A program made the translations under genes and the position numbers. From NCBI GenBank assembly GCA_021821185.1, contig JAKACU010000054.1, positions 1 through 12,685 on the forward strand: a stretch of DNA of 12,685 bases. Reading direction: 5' to 3'. Origin of the DNA: Bacillota bacterium (lineage in GTDB: Bacteria; Bacillota; Bacilli; Alicyclobacillales; SLC66). The notes beneath the pieces are model-generated. The model was given only the letters and a program-made list of their open reading frames with translations, did no database searches and was not told the origin of the DNA. This document shows positions 1 to 7,114 of the stretch, piece after piece. Each line of letters opens with the position of its first letter. Positions within the stretch are counted from its first letter, which is position 1.

Positions 1-28
1 GTGAAGCCCATCGCTCCATGACTTCCAT
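1..28 (-). CDS. Probable 5' end of a leftward gene, cut by the window edge
   Basis: Only nine codons are inside the window. On the minus strand an ATG (bases 28-26) opens a reading frame beginning MEVMERWAS that runs off the edge without a stop. A GGAGGG SD (bases 42-37) lies 8 bases before it, which is the main support. The gap to the Dabb gene upstream is about 120 bases. Nothing can be said about function from nine residues, and a chance ATG after a purine run is possible. Confidence 0.35.
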
Positions 29-148
29 TTCAGGTTCCCTCCAAATCATGATAATATCTTTATGTCCGAAATCTGGAAGAAAGATACCTGTCAATGTTGT
101 TCGATAATGCATGATATGTTTTTAGAAGTGTTCTAGTGACGACTAAGC

Positions 149-442
149 CTATAGATGATGAAAATCAAGGGCGACAATATTTTTGCTAGATGCTCGTAAT
201 CTTTGTGCGATGGCTAGGTGTTCTGGGTGTACACCATAGGCTTCTAAGCTTTTTTCATCGACAAATGTCGAAGTAATCGCTGCGTCAAAGCCTTGACTAC
301 GTGCTGAAAAATTATGACCCACGTGATAGCTGACAATACCAAGAATTTTATCTTTTAACGTCAGCAACTCAGTAAGAATTTGCTCCCGAGTTTCTATTGC
401 TATATCCTCTTTCCAAGCAATCATAACGATGTGTTCAATCAA
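149..442 (-). CDS. Dabb-family (stress-responsive alpha/beta-barrel) protein
   Basis: This 97-residue protein is the usual length for a single Dabb domain, a ferredoxin-like fold that dimerises into an alpha/beta barrel. It starts with the family pattern M-I-E-H-I-V, followed by a helix (about 15-33), a strand around I-V-S-Y-H-V-G and a C-terminal segment containing Y-x-x-H-P-E-H, typical of the family. Family members range from plant stress proteins to small enzymes, so no reaction can be assigned. The start is TTG at 442, chosen because a strong GAGGAGG SD (456-450) lies 7 bases upstream. It is monocistronic as far as can be seen, and diverges from the 562 gene. No signal peptide or membrane segment is present. 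Confidence 0.8.
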   Translation of the reverse strand: MIEHIVMIAWKEDIAIETREQILTELLTLKDKILGIVSYHVGHNFSARSQGFDAAITSTFVDEKSLEAYGVHPEHLAIAQRLRASSKNIVALDFHHL

Positions 443-478
443 AGTTGTGCCTCCTCATTTGTTGTCAAGAATAAGCCA

Positions 479-507
479 ATTATATGTCTACTTGTTACGC
501 ATGAACA
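479..507 (-). promoter_or_regulatory. Probable sigma-A promoter of the Dabb gene
   Basis: Read on the minus strand, a perfect -10 TATAAT (484-479) follows a 17-base spacer and a weak -35 TGTTCA (507-502, 3 of 6). Transcription would begin near 472, giving a leader of about 30 bases that contains the SD at 456-450. The position and leader length both fit. Confidence 0.55.
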
Positions 508-520
508 GACTCGGTATCTG
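492..520 (+). promoter_or_regulatory. Possible promoter of the 562-6283 rightward cluster
   Basis: TTGTTA (492-497), a 17-base spacer and TATCTG (515-520) give a modest sigma-A match upstream of the first rightward gene. It would interleave with the divergent Dabb promoter, so the two could interfere. No better candidate was found in this gap. The match is weak enough to arise by chance. Confidence 0.28.
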
Positions 521-561
521 TGATAAACTAAAACATAAAGAATGGGGCGGAGGGGTTCGAA

Positions 562-921
562 ATGGCTGGAGAAGCGATTTTGGCTTTTGTTCCCGATCTC
601 ATGTTTTCCGTACGGTTGCGTGAGGCAGCGGCAAATTTACATTGCACGGTATCCGTTGTGTCAAACGACCAAAATTTTATAGATCGGTTACATGCAGTAC
701 AACCAACGATCGTGGTGCTTGACTTGGCGGCAGTGGGACCGACGCTTGAGTCCCTGGTACGGCAAAGTAAAGAGCAAGGGTGTATAGTGCTGGCTTATGC
801 AGCACATGCCAAGCGGGATCTTGTGGCGAGGGCGCAGGCAGTACAGGTTGACCAGATTTATGCGAGTACTCGTTTTAAGATGGATGTGGGCAATATTTTA
901 GGCAAGTGGTTGACAAGGTGA
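562..921 (+). CDS. Degenerate receiver-like (CheY-fold) protein, stand-alone
   Basis: The 119 residues follow the alternating strand/helix layout of a response-regulator receiver domain. Strand 3 ends in V-V-L-D-L with Asp54 where the phosphoacceptor would be. The segment after strand 4 (L-A-Y-A-A-H-A-K) resembles the CheY-type 'T-A-H-A-K'. Key residues look absent: the acidic pair after strand 1 is reduced to one Asp (D12), the Thr/Ser after strand 4 is missing, and the Lys after strand 5 is not in place. No output domain is present. The ATG at 562 has a GGAGGGG SD (549-555) 6 bases upstream. Its stop overlaps the SD of the following metallophosphoesterase, so the two are translationally coupled and may work together. 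The receiver assignment is inferred from pattern, not certain. Confidence 0.6.
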   Translation: MAGEAILAFVPDLMFSVRLREAAANLHCTVSVVSNDQNFIDRLHAVQPTIVVLDLAAVGPTLESLVRQSKEQGCIVLAYAAHAKRDLVARAQAVQVDQIYASTRFKMDVGNILGKWLTR

Positions 922-926
922 CAGGA

Positions 927-2363
927 TTGCAACTCCATATATTGCACACGAATGATGTTCACAGTGAACTTTTGTCGTATGCTCGTCTTGTCACTCAAAT
1001 GCGGTCATTAAGGAAAAAGTTGACTGATGATGGGCTAGATGTACTGTGCTTTGAGCTAGGCGATCATATTGATTTATCAAATCCATTGTCCTACGCGACG
1101 ATGGGCAGAATCAATGCGGATATTTTGAACGTTGTAGGTTATGATGGCTTGGTTTATGGCAACAACGAAACGGTGACAGTGGACCGTGCAGTATGGAGCG
1201 AGTTGGCAAGCATCTCGCAAACGCCAATGTTTTGTAGTAACGTGGATATGCCGGATAACGGATGGCTTGTTCCATCTGGCAGGATCTTTACGATGTCTGG
1301 TATAAAAGTTGGCGTTTGCGGGGTTACGGTGGAGTATAGAAACTTACTAGAGACAATTGGCGTTGCTTCGCGGGACCCAGTTTCTGTTGCGTTTGCCCTA
1401 TGCCAAAACTTGCGCGATGCGGGTGCTGATGTGGTGGTTTTACTATCCCATCTCGGGCTACACATTGATGAAATGTTGGCTGATCAAGATATTGCCGCAG
1501 ATATTATTGTTGGGTCACATACGCATCAATTTCTTGCAAACGGTATCCAACGTAAAAATGTGTGGATTTTTCAAGCTGGCAAACATGCAAAAGCTTTTGG
1601 TCATATCACCATCACTGTGGGCAAAGATAAGCATGTGGAGTGTATCTCAGGACGTATCGAGTATACGCAAGAAGCTATGCCAATGGACGCCGCAGTGGTA
1701 CAAGTGATCGATTCTTACGTGCCGATCGCTCGTGATGAATTACAAAAGTTAGTGGCGACGATTCCTGCTCACGTGTCACACTCTTTGTTTGGTGAATCAC
1801 AAATGGTGAATTTGTTATGTGATCAGATGAAAGAGACTTTGCAAGTGCAAGCAGCTGTCGTGAACGGTGGCGTGATAACGGCGGGGTTTCGAACGGGACC
1901 GGTAAAAAAGGGGGACTTGCTCGCTGTCTGTGCCACGCCCATGCGCGCTGTGGTGATGGACGTAACAGGTCATCAGTTGTTGCAACTTTTCACAGATAGT
2001 TTGCATAAAGATCTTATTGCAAGTCAAGGGATTGGATTCGGATTTCGTGGACATTTTATTGGCCGACTGCATATCTCCGGTGGGGAAGTAGTGATCGATC
2101 GTGAGTTGTCGGAGGAGGCATGTGATGAACGTGTCCTCACCATGGTGATCGATGGAAAACCTATCGATGTCACTCAAACATACCGCATTGCTTTGTGCGA
2201 ATATGTTGCATTATCCTCATTATTTCCAGCTATTAAGGGTCCTGCATTCTCCTATCAGGCACCGATGCTTCGAACTATGTTGGAGAAGGGATTGCAGTCC
2301 CAAGCTATACTAAATAGCGCGAGAAAGCTCCGCTATCGACACCAGGATCAGATGATTCTTTAG
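927..2363 (+). CDS. 5'-nucleotidase/UDP-sugar hydrolase-type metallophosphoesterase (YunD-like)
   Basis: A 478-residue two-domain enzyme. The N-terminal calcineurin-like metallophosphatase domain has H-T-N-D-x-H (D10, H12), G-D-H (D46), G-N-N-E (N79-E81), S-H (H175) and G-S-H-T-H (H198, H200), giving the metal ligands of the family. The C-terminal 5'-nucleotidase domain contains the substrate-site N-G-G motif and runs to about residue 460. No signal peptide is seen, so unlike secreted UshA it probably acts in the cytoplasm. Hydrolysis of a nucleotide or nucleotide-sugar phosphate is expected, but the substrate is unknown. The residue after metal ligand N79 is Asn, where classical enzymes carry a catalytic His; I recall the same G-N-N-E in YunD-like members. 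TTG at 927 is preferred because AAGGTGA (915-921) lies 5 bases before it. GTG at 906 or 918 would also be in frame. Confidence 0.88.
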   Translation: MQLHILHTNDVHSELLSYARLVTQMRSLRKKLTDDGLDVLCFELGDHIDLSNPLSYATMGRINADILNVVGYDGLVYGNNETVTVDRAVWSELASISQTPMFCSNVDMPDNGWLVPSGRIFTMSGIKVGVCGVTVEYRNLLETIGVASRDPVSVAFALCQNLRDAGADVVVLLSHLGLHIDEMLADQDIAADIIVGSHTHQFLANGIQRKNVWIFQAGKHAKAFGHITITVGKDKHVECISGRIEYTQEAMPMDAAVVQVIDSYVPIARDELQKLVATIPAHVSHSLFGESQMVNLLCDQMKETLQVQAAVVNGGVITAGFRTGPVKKGDLLAVCATPMRAVVMDVTGHQLLQLFTDSLHKDLIASQGIGFGFRGHFIGRLHISGGEVVIDRELSEEACDERVLTMVIDGKPIDVTQTYRIALCEYVALSSLFPAIKGPAFSYQAPMLRTMLEKGLQSQAILNSARKLRYRHQDQMIL

Positions 2364-2375
2364 GAGCAAATGAAT

Positions 2376-3023
2376 ATGCCGCGTTTTAAAGTTGACGTTC
2401 CTACAATTTTACACACACTAGAAGCATTGTATCCCGATGCGCAATGTGCACTACATCATAAAAATGCGTTTGAACTCCTGATTGCAACGATTTTGTCAGC
2501 ACAATGTACAGATAAGATGGTCAATGAATTGACGCCAGCTTTGTTTGCCAAGTATCCTACACCACTAGCCCTAAGTGAAGCCGCTGTGCCGGACGTGGAG
2601 ATGATAATCGCTCGGTGTGGATTATTTAAGACAAAAGCGAAAAACATTATTCGTACGAGCCAAATTCTTGTGCAAAACCATCACGGTGAAGTGCCTGATA
2701 CACTCCTCCTTCTAACGGCGATGCCAGGTGTTGGTCGAAAAACGGCCAACGTCGTCTTGTCGAATGCTTTTCACATTCCTGCGATCGCTGTCGATACGCA
2801 TGTACAGCGCGTTTCGAACCGTTTGGGTCTTGCCAACAGCGATGATGTTGCAAAAACAGAACAGCAACTTATGAAAAAAATCCCTCGCCATTTATGGTCT
2901 TCTGCGCATCATTGGTTAATTTACCATGGCAGATTGGTATGTCATGCACGTTCTCCTAAGTGTTCTTCCTGTGCTTTGCAAACATTGTGCCGATATGCAT
3001 ACTCTTTCCATCCGGGGGAATAG
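2376..3023 (+). CDS. nth: Endonuclease III, DNA glycosylase/AP lyase
   Basis: Base-excision repair enzyme that removes oxidised pyrimidines and cuts the abasic site. At 215 residues it has the normal length. The helix-hairpin-helix M-P-G-V-G-R-K-T-A-N carries the catalytic Lys (K122), and V-D-T-H-V carries the catalytic Asp (D140). The C-terminal [4Fe-4S] loop is intact with the exact C-x6-C-x2-C-x5-C spacing (C189, C196, C199, C205). Two in-frame ATGs exist, at 2370 and 2376. The SD AGGAG (2362-2366) overlaps the TAG stop of the preceding gene and is 9 bases from the second ATG but only 3 from the first, so 2376 is preferred. It is cotranscribed with the metallophosphoesterase gene and lies 41 bases before the germination gene, a pairing with no obvious functional logic. 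Confidence 0.96.
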   Translation: MPRFKVDVPTILHTLEALYPDAQCALHHKNAFELLIATILSAQCTDKMVNELTPALFAKYPTPLALSEAAVPDVEMIIARCGLFKTKAKNIIRTSQILVQNHHGEVPDTLLLLTAMPGVGRKTANVVLSNAFHIPAIAVDTHVQRVSNRLGLANSDDVAKTEQQLMKKIPRHLWSSAHHWLIYHGRLVCHARSPKCSSCALQTLCRYAYSFHPGE

Positions 3024-3064
3024 TAGCCATAGAACAATTGGTCTACGGTGCGGGGTGGATTTTT

Positions 3065-4957
3065 TTGGCCATATCAAGTTTTTTCAAGCGAATACTTTCT
3101 GTGGATGACCGTATTTTAGATCAAGAATTTCAACTAACCCCTATGACAGACGAAGATTCATCGCATAAAGCTGCACAAACAAAAGCTGGGAACGATCCTC
3201 AAAGAGCTTCTGGCAGACCTTTGCGTCTCAAACGAATGATCATCAGGTTTGGGGACCGGTATATGGCGGGCGATGTAACGTTACATACCGTACATGGTCA
3301 CAAAGAGGTTATACCTATCTCGTATGCCGAATTGCAACAAAGGGCTGTTAAGCGGACGAGTAAGATGAACCAAGGATCATCGACAAATGACCCACCTACC
3401 TTTATCCAATACGCTTTAACGGACAACCAACATATCCTTGAGAAGGTCTTTCGTCTGCCAATCAATGCGGACATCGTCATTCGCAAATTCCGACTTGGCG
3501 GAGAGCACGTCGCTGATGCTATGGCCGTTTTTGTAGATGGTATTGCGGATAAGATAATTATCAATAATCACATTCTCGAGCCACTCATGATGCTGTCAGA
3601 TTTGGAACATGATATTGCGTCCTTATCTTTAGAAGACCGAATTCAAAACGTTTTATTACCTGGCAATCAGGTGATGAAATTTTCGACGTATAAAGATGCG
3701 ATTGAAAACATCCTTGCCGGTAGCACGGTCCTGTTTATCGATGGTGTCAATGTGGTCATTTCTGTGGAAACGAAGGGATGGGAACACCGGCCTGTGGGGA
3801 TTACTCAGACCGAGGCTGCGGTTCGTGGGCCACACGATGCCTTTACAGAAAATTTCCGCTCCAATACAGGATTGGTTCGCTCCAAACTGCGATCACCGAA
3901 TCTGATCACCGAGATGAGGCAGCTAGGTACGCTTGCATCTACGGATATTGCGATTATGTATATGGATGGTGTGGTTAATCCGAACATCGTAAATGAAGTG
4001 AAGCGCAGAATCGAGAGCATTAAGGTAGATTATGTGCCGGAAAGCGGCCTAGTAGAACAATTTATCGAGGATGCACCGATGGGCGTTATACCAAAATTGC
4101 TGTCGACGGAGCGCCCGGATCGTGTGGCATATGGTTTAACGGAGGGCCAAGTTGCTATTTTTGTGGGGCACAGTCCCTATGTGTTGCTTGTGCCAGTACT
4201 CTTCTGGTCTTTGTTACAGACAGCAGAAGATGCGTATCTGCATTGGCCGTTTGGTACCTTTATCCGGTTTATCCGGATCATTGCCTTATTTATTGCATTA
4301 CTTTTACCAGCCTTGTACATCGCCGTTACGAATTTTCATCCGGAAATGATTCCTACGGAAATTATGCTTTCGATCGCCTCATCACGTGAACGGGTTCCGT
4401 TTCCTGTTGTGATTGAAGTGCTTATTATGGAGTTTTCTATCGAATTGATCCGCGAGGCGGGAATACGGATACCTTCTGTGATTGGACCTACCATCGGCAT
4501 CGTCGGTGCACTTATTTTAGGGCAAGCGGCGGTAGCCGCAGGTATTATCAGTCCGCTTCTGATCATTATCGTTGCGGTTACAGCTTTAGGTTCTTTTACG
4601 ATGCCCAACTACAATCTGTCTTTTACGGTGCGTGTTTTACGTTTTGGATTTATTGCAAGTGCCGCTGTCTTTGGTTTTTACGGAATCATTTTGCTGTTTA
4701 TGGTGCTGATGATGCACGCGGTTACGTTGAAAAGTCTTGGGGTACCGATTCTTTCCCCGATCGCTCCGAGACGGAAGAGTTCATCGGATACGATTTGGCG
4801 AGCGCCCGCTTATAAAATGGAGGTACGTCCGAATCCATACTTTCCTCTTCGCGAAAGGCGGCAGTCACCCATGTCTCGATCTTGGAGTCCGCTTGCTAAA
4901 GATACAGATCAGATGGCACAGGGTCGAGGTGATGATGATGACAAAAAACGCAAATAA
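3065..4957 (+). CDS. GerA-family spore germination receptor, A subunit
   Basis: Inner-membrane subunit of a germinant receptor, which senses nutrients in dormant spores and, in related systems, forms part of an ion channel. From the chosen start it has 630 residues, more than the usual 480-550. A hydrophilic N-terminal region of about 100 residues precedes the GerA soluble domain (N-A-D-I-V-I-R-K-F-R onward). Hydrophobic segments follow between about bases 4165 and 4725 (Y-V-L-L-V-P-V-L-F-W; F-I-R-I-I-A-L-F-I-A-L-L-L-P; V-I-G-P-T-I-G-I-V-G-A-L-I-L-G; I-I-S-P-L-L-I-I-I-V-A-V; a final long one). A basic, Ser/Arg-rich cytoplasmic tail ends in D-D-D-D-K-K-R-K. The start is uncertain: TTG at 3065 after GGGGTGG (3052-3058) leads into F-F-K-R, a typical GerA beginning. 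GTG 3101 and ATG 3143 lack an SD. It overlaps gerB by 20 bases. Confidence 0.92.
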   Translation: MAISSFFKRILSVDDRILDQEFQLTPMTDEDSSHKAAQTKAGNDPQRASGRPLRLKRMIIRFGDRYMAGDVTLHTVHGHKEVIPISYAELQQRAVKRTSKMNQGSSTNDPPTFIQYALTDNQHILEKVFRLPINADIVIRKFRLGGEHVADAMAVFVDGIADKIIINNHILEPLMMLSDLEHDIASLSLEDRIQNVLLPGNQVMKFSTYKDAIENILAGSTVLFIDGVNVVISVETKGWEHRPVGITQTEAAVRGPHDAFTENFRSNTGLVRSKLRSPNLITEMRQLGTLASTDIAIMYMDGVVNPNIVNEVKRRIESIKVDYVPESGLVEQFIEDAPMGVIPKLLSTERPDRVAYGLTEGQVAIFVGHSPYVLLVPVLFWSLLQTAEDAYLHWPFGTFIRFIRIIALFIALLLPALYIAVTNFHPEMIPTEIMLSIASSRERVPFPVVIEVLIMEFSIELIREAGIRIPSVIGPTIGIVGALILGQAAVAAGIISPLLIIIVAVTALGSFTMPNYNLSFTVRVLRFGFIASAAVFGFYGIILLFMVLMMHAVTLKSLGVPILSPIAPRRKSSSDTIWRAPAYKMEVRPNPYFPLRERRQSPMSRSWSPLAKDTDQMAQGRGDDDDKKRK

Positions 4958-6074
4958 CTCGTCGTCGATCCGCATCGGTCGAGTCGGCATTGCCGAACTT
5001 ACAGCACTTATTACGATTTACTGTTCAACCGATGTATTCTTGAGTTATCCATCACGCGTTGCAGTTGAAGGTGCTACCGCAGCATGGATGATTCCACTGA
5101 TTGCGGGTGTTATAACTTTTGCAGTGTTCTTACTCTTGTATCTGGCGATGAGAAAAACACCAACACAAAATTTGATCGAACTTGTGATGAATTCGTTATC
5201 ACCGTTTATCGGTATTCCGGTCGCTATCGCTTTTAGCGTTTTCTTTTTCCTGCAGACAGCTATTGTCATGCGAGAGTTTACGGAAACAGTGGTAACCACA
5301 GTATTGCCGCGAACGCCATCGGAGATTATCGCTGCGAGTTTCTTGCTTGTGGTCGTGTACTATGCTTATAAAGGACTGGAAGGGTTGACTCGGGTAGCCG
5401 TACTTATCGCGTATATCCTTGGTGTAGGTTTGGTAATCCTGCTGGTTTTGCCATTGACGTGGTTTCATCTTCCTTACTTGATGCCACTTGCAGGGCGTGG
5501 CTGGAATGTTACTTTGATGCATTCGTTGCTAAATACAAGCGCCTTTGCCAATGTGCTCATGTTGGCCATTTTGTACCCAGCGGTGCGCAATCAGCAACAT
5601 TTTGTACGGGCGGGACTCATGAGTATCCTCTTTACTGCGCTTACGATGTCCGCTGTTTTATTTGTCGTACTTGGTGTTTTTACAGATGCGGTCAGCGGAC
5701 AGGTGTCTTTTCCTTTGTATCAATTGGCACGATTAATTTATGTCGGTCGTTTTGTACAACGGTTAGAAGCTGTCTTCGTTTTTTTATGGACGGCGGGGGC
5801 CGTACTTAAAATGGGGTTTGGCTTATGGTTGAGCGGCTACTTATATGCAGCGGCTTTTCGAATGCCAGTGTATCGTCCCATCTTGTTTCCCTTGGCTTTG
5901 CTGATATATGTATTTGTTTTTTTACCACAAAACATCATGGCTGTGGAAGCACTTGAATCAAGGATTATCGAGCCATTTGCTTGGATTGTAGAGCTATTAG
6001 CACCCTTGGTGCTCGTGATCGTTTCAGTAGGTATCAATCATCTGCGCGGCGCAAATCGGCAGGCACAAAGCTAA
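4938..6074 (+). CDS. GerB-family endospore germination permease, B subunit
   Basis: A 378-residue integral membrane protein, normal for the GerB/GerKB family (amino acid-polyamine-organocation superfamily, usually 10 membrane helices). The first helix region has the typical G-x-x-E-L-x-A-L-x-x-I-Y. Later segments such as I-P-L-I-A-G-V-I-T-F, F-F-F-L-Q-T-A, V-V-Y-Y-A-Y-K-G-L-E-G and the C-terminal I-Y-V-F-V-F-L-P-Q-N fit the family. With the A subunit it would bind germinants in the spore inner membrane. Of three consecutive in-frame ATGs (4932, 4935, 4938), the last sits 4-5 bases after a near-perfect SD, GAGGTGAT (4926-4933). This initiation region lies inside the last codons of gerA, implying coupled translation. 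The stop codon lies in the loop of a 9-bp hairpin that precedes the next small gene. Confidence 0.93.
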   Translation: MTKNANNSSSIRIGRVGIAELTALITIYCSTDVFLSYPSRVAVEGATAAWMIPLIAGVITFAVFLLLYLAMRKTPTQNLIELVMNSLSPFIGIPVAIAFSVFFFLQTAIVMREFTETVVTTVLPRTPSEIIAASFLLVVVYYAYKGLEGLTRVAVLIAYILGVGLVILLVLPLTWFHLPYLMPLAGRGWNVTLMHSLLNTSAFANVLMLAILYPAVRNQQHFVRAGLMSILFTALTMSAVLFVVLGVFTDAVSGQVSFPLYQLARLIYVGRFVQRLEAVFVFLWTAGAVLKMGFGLWLSGYLYAAAFRMPVYRPILFPLALLIYVFVFLPQNIMAVEALESRIIEPFAWIVELLAPLVLVIVSVGINHLRGANRQAQS

Positions 6075-6083
6075 GTGCCTGCC
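6058..6083 (+). promoter_or_regulatory. 9-bp perfect hairpin spanning the gerB stop codon
   Basis: GGCAGGCAC (6058-6066) pairs perfectly with GTGCCTGCC (6075-6083) around an 8-base loop that contains the gerB TAA (6072-6074). It ends 2 bases before the AGGGGGGG SD of the small gene at 6101. No U-run follows, so it is not a standard intrinsic terminator. It could pause or attenuate transcription, protect an mRNA end, or couple small-gene translation to gerB. A weaker dyad, TGCGC-G-GCGCA (6043-6053), lies just upstream. Confidence 0.6.
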
Positions 6084-6100
6084 TAGGGGGGGACAAAAGA

Positions 6101-6283
6101 TTGAATGCAGTGGCATTTTTGCTTGAATTTTTGGTGGCGATTGCGGTCCTGCTTTATGCCTTGAATTTTATCCGCTGGCTCTGGCGCGGAAAGCATATCC
6201 TTTCGACAGTTGGTGTGAGTATATTGACACTTTTGGCCGGTGGATTAAGCATCACTTACTTGGTATCGAAACTCTTTTTTTGA
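6101..6283 (+). CDS. 60-residue two-helix membrane protein, candidate germinant receptor D-type subunit
   Basis: This short protein has two hydrophobic segments, about residues 4-24 and 33-55, joined by a basic loop (R-W-L-W-R-G-K-H). It ends a few residues after the second. The start is TTG at 6101, 8 bases after a run of seven G (6086-6092) that serves as SD. An upstream extension of the frame would overlap gerB and lacks a better SD. Its place directly after gerB and its two-helix layout match the small D-subunit proteins known from some germinant receptor operons, which modulate receptor activity. That function is inferred from position and topology, not from recognised sequence. It overlaps the convergent deacetylase gene by 28 bases. 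Confidence 0.72.
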   Translation: MNAVAFLLEFLVAIAVLLYALNFIRWLWRGKHILSTVGVSILTLLAGGLSITYLVSKLFF

Positions 6284-7002
6284 AGAATCGATCCATGTCG
6301 CAGTAACTCACTTACTGTGACAAACTGATATCCATCTTTATGCAAACGATCTAAAATAATGGAAAGGGCTTCGACCGTTTGTGAACGTTTGCCACCGCCG
6401 TCATGCAAAATTAAAATATCCCCTGGATCCACATTTCTGATTACCGTATTAACGATTTTTTGTACACCTGGCCGAGACCAGTCCTTCGCATCCACATCCC
6501 AAGTCCACATAGCAATCTTATGATCGGTTTTACGCGCCATAGACAAAAATTGCATGGTCAGATGTCCACCAGGTGGTCTTAGCCACATAGGGCGGACACC
6601 CGTCAAGGATTGTACGGTCTTATCGCACATCGTAATATCAGACGTTGTAACTTCAGATAGCTGTCGATGGTTTTCCGTATGATTACCAATCTCATGGCCT
6701 TCATGTTTCATGCTTAGGAGTAAGTTAGGATACTGCCGGGCTACAGATCCAATGACAAAAAATGTTGCGTGGGCGTGGTAGTGATGTAATATTTGCAGTA
6801 TTTTGGGCGTGAATTGAGGGCTTGGTCCATCATCAAACGTGATAGCAATCATGGGTTGGCTGGTAGTTATGGAATAGACGATCCAGCCGTCCCCTTTTTT
6901 TGTCCAATAGGGACTGCCACGGACGGCGCCCTGTGCAGTTTGTACCAGAAACGGAGCACAGCACAAAAGTAGGGTAAATAGATACTTGCGAAATGGTTTC
7001 AA
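6256..7002 (-). CDS. Secreted NodB-type polysaccharide deacetylase (carbohydrate esterase family 4)
   Basis: Metal-dependent deacetylase expected to act on N-acetylated sugars of the cell wall or spore peptidoglycan. All five family motifs are visible in the 248-residue form: T-F-D-D-G-P (D57, D58), H-x-x-x-H (H108, H112), R-P-P-G-G (R142), D-x-x-A-K-D-W (D169-W175) and L-H-D-G (H200). Residues 1-26 form a signal peptide with a basic start, a hydrophobic core and a possible cleavage after Q-G-A. TTG at 7002 is chosen because GAGGGGGG (7016-7009) lies 6 bases upstream and this start begins exactly at the signal peptide. An ATG at 7059 lacks an SD and would mask the signal. The T-F-D-D-G-P motif, as I recall the families, separates it from cortex enzymes PdaA and PdaB, so a cortex role is not supported. 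Confidence 0.92.
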   Translation of the reverse strand: MKPFRKYLFTLLLCCAPFLVQTAQGAVRGSPYWTKKGDGWIVYSITTSQPMIAITFDDGPSPQFTPKILQILHHYHAHATFFVIGSVARQYPNLLLSMKHEGHEIGNHTENHRQLSEVTTSDITMCDKTVQSLTGVRPMWLRPPGGHLTMQFLSMARKTDHKIAMWTWDVDAKDWSRPGVQKIVNTVIRNVDPGDILILHDGGGKRSQTVEALSIILDRLHKDGYQFVTVSELLRHGSILQKKSFDTK

Positions 7003-7061
7003 GAAAGACCCCCCTCGCCGTTTAAAGGTAGTATGCCTAGTTTTACGCAAGTTCTGCATGC

Positions 7062-7090
7062 TTGCAGCAAGCCCATGGTCATGAAATAAT
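7062..7090 (+). promoter_or_regulatory. Possible promoter of rnhA-queG with an overlapping palindrome
   Basis: TTGCAG (7062-7067), a 17-base spacer and AATAAT (7085-7090, 5 of 6) form a sigma-A-like promoter with a predicted start near 7097. The -35 box lies within the perfect palindrome GCTTGC-A-GCAAGC (7060-7072), a possible operator. The predicted start would remove the upstream GAGGGG SD (7091-7096) and leave the GAGGTGA/TTG start of rnhA. Confidence 0.4.
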
Positions 7091-7114
7091 GAGGGGACAA
7101 TTGAGGTGAACGAT

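Noticed and set aside
89..94. Perfect TTGACA on the minus strand upstream of the edge gene
   Set aside because: No acceptable -10 lies 16-18 bases downstream; the sequence there is TTTCGG.
123..135. Palindrome TAGAA-GTG-TTCTA just past the Dabb stop, considered as its terminator
   Set aside because: In the Dabb direction it is followed by A residues, not T, and the stem is AT-rich and only 5 bp.
429..623. Rightward frame of 64 codons across the Dabb/receiver gap
   Set aside because: It has no SD, runs through two promoters and overlaps the well-supported start at 562; the translation resembles no protein.
1357..1707. Alternate-frame reading of 116 codons inside the metallophosphoesterase gene
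   Set aside because: It lies wholly within a gene with complete catalytic motifs and has no SD; it is a frame shadow.
2977..3004. TGCAAA and CATACTC inside the end of nth as a sigma-G-type promoter for the gerA cluster
   Set aside because: Spacing is 15 bases, not about 17-18, and both boxes deviate from consensus. The germination genes may still need a forespore promoter, but this one is not convincing.
6058..6083. Reading the hairpin as an intrinsic terminator ending the germination operon
   Set aside because: The bases after the stem are TAGGGGGGG, with no U-run, and a plausible gene with SD follows at once.
6256..7002. Calling the deacetylase PdaA or PdaB of spore cortex synthesis
   Set aside because: It has the canonical T-F-D-D-G-P motif, whereas as I recall PdaA and PdaB have altered motifs at this place. 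The general family name is safer.
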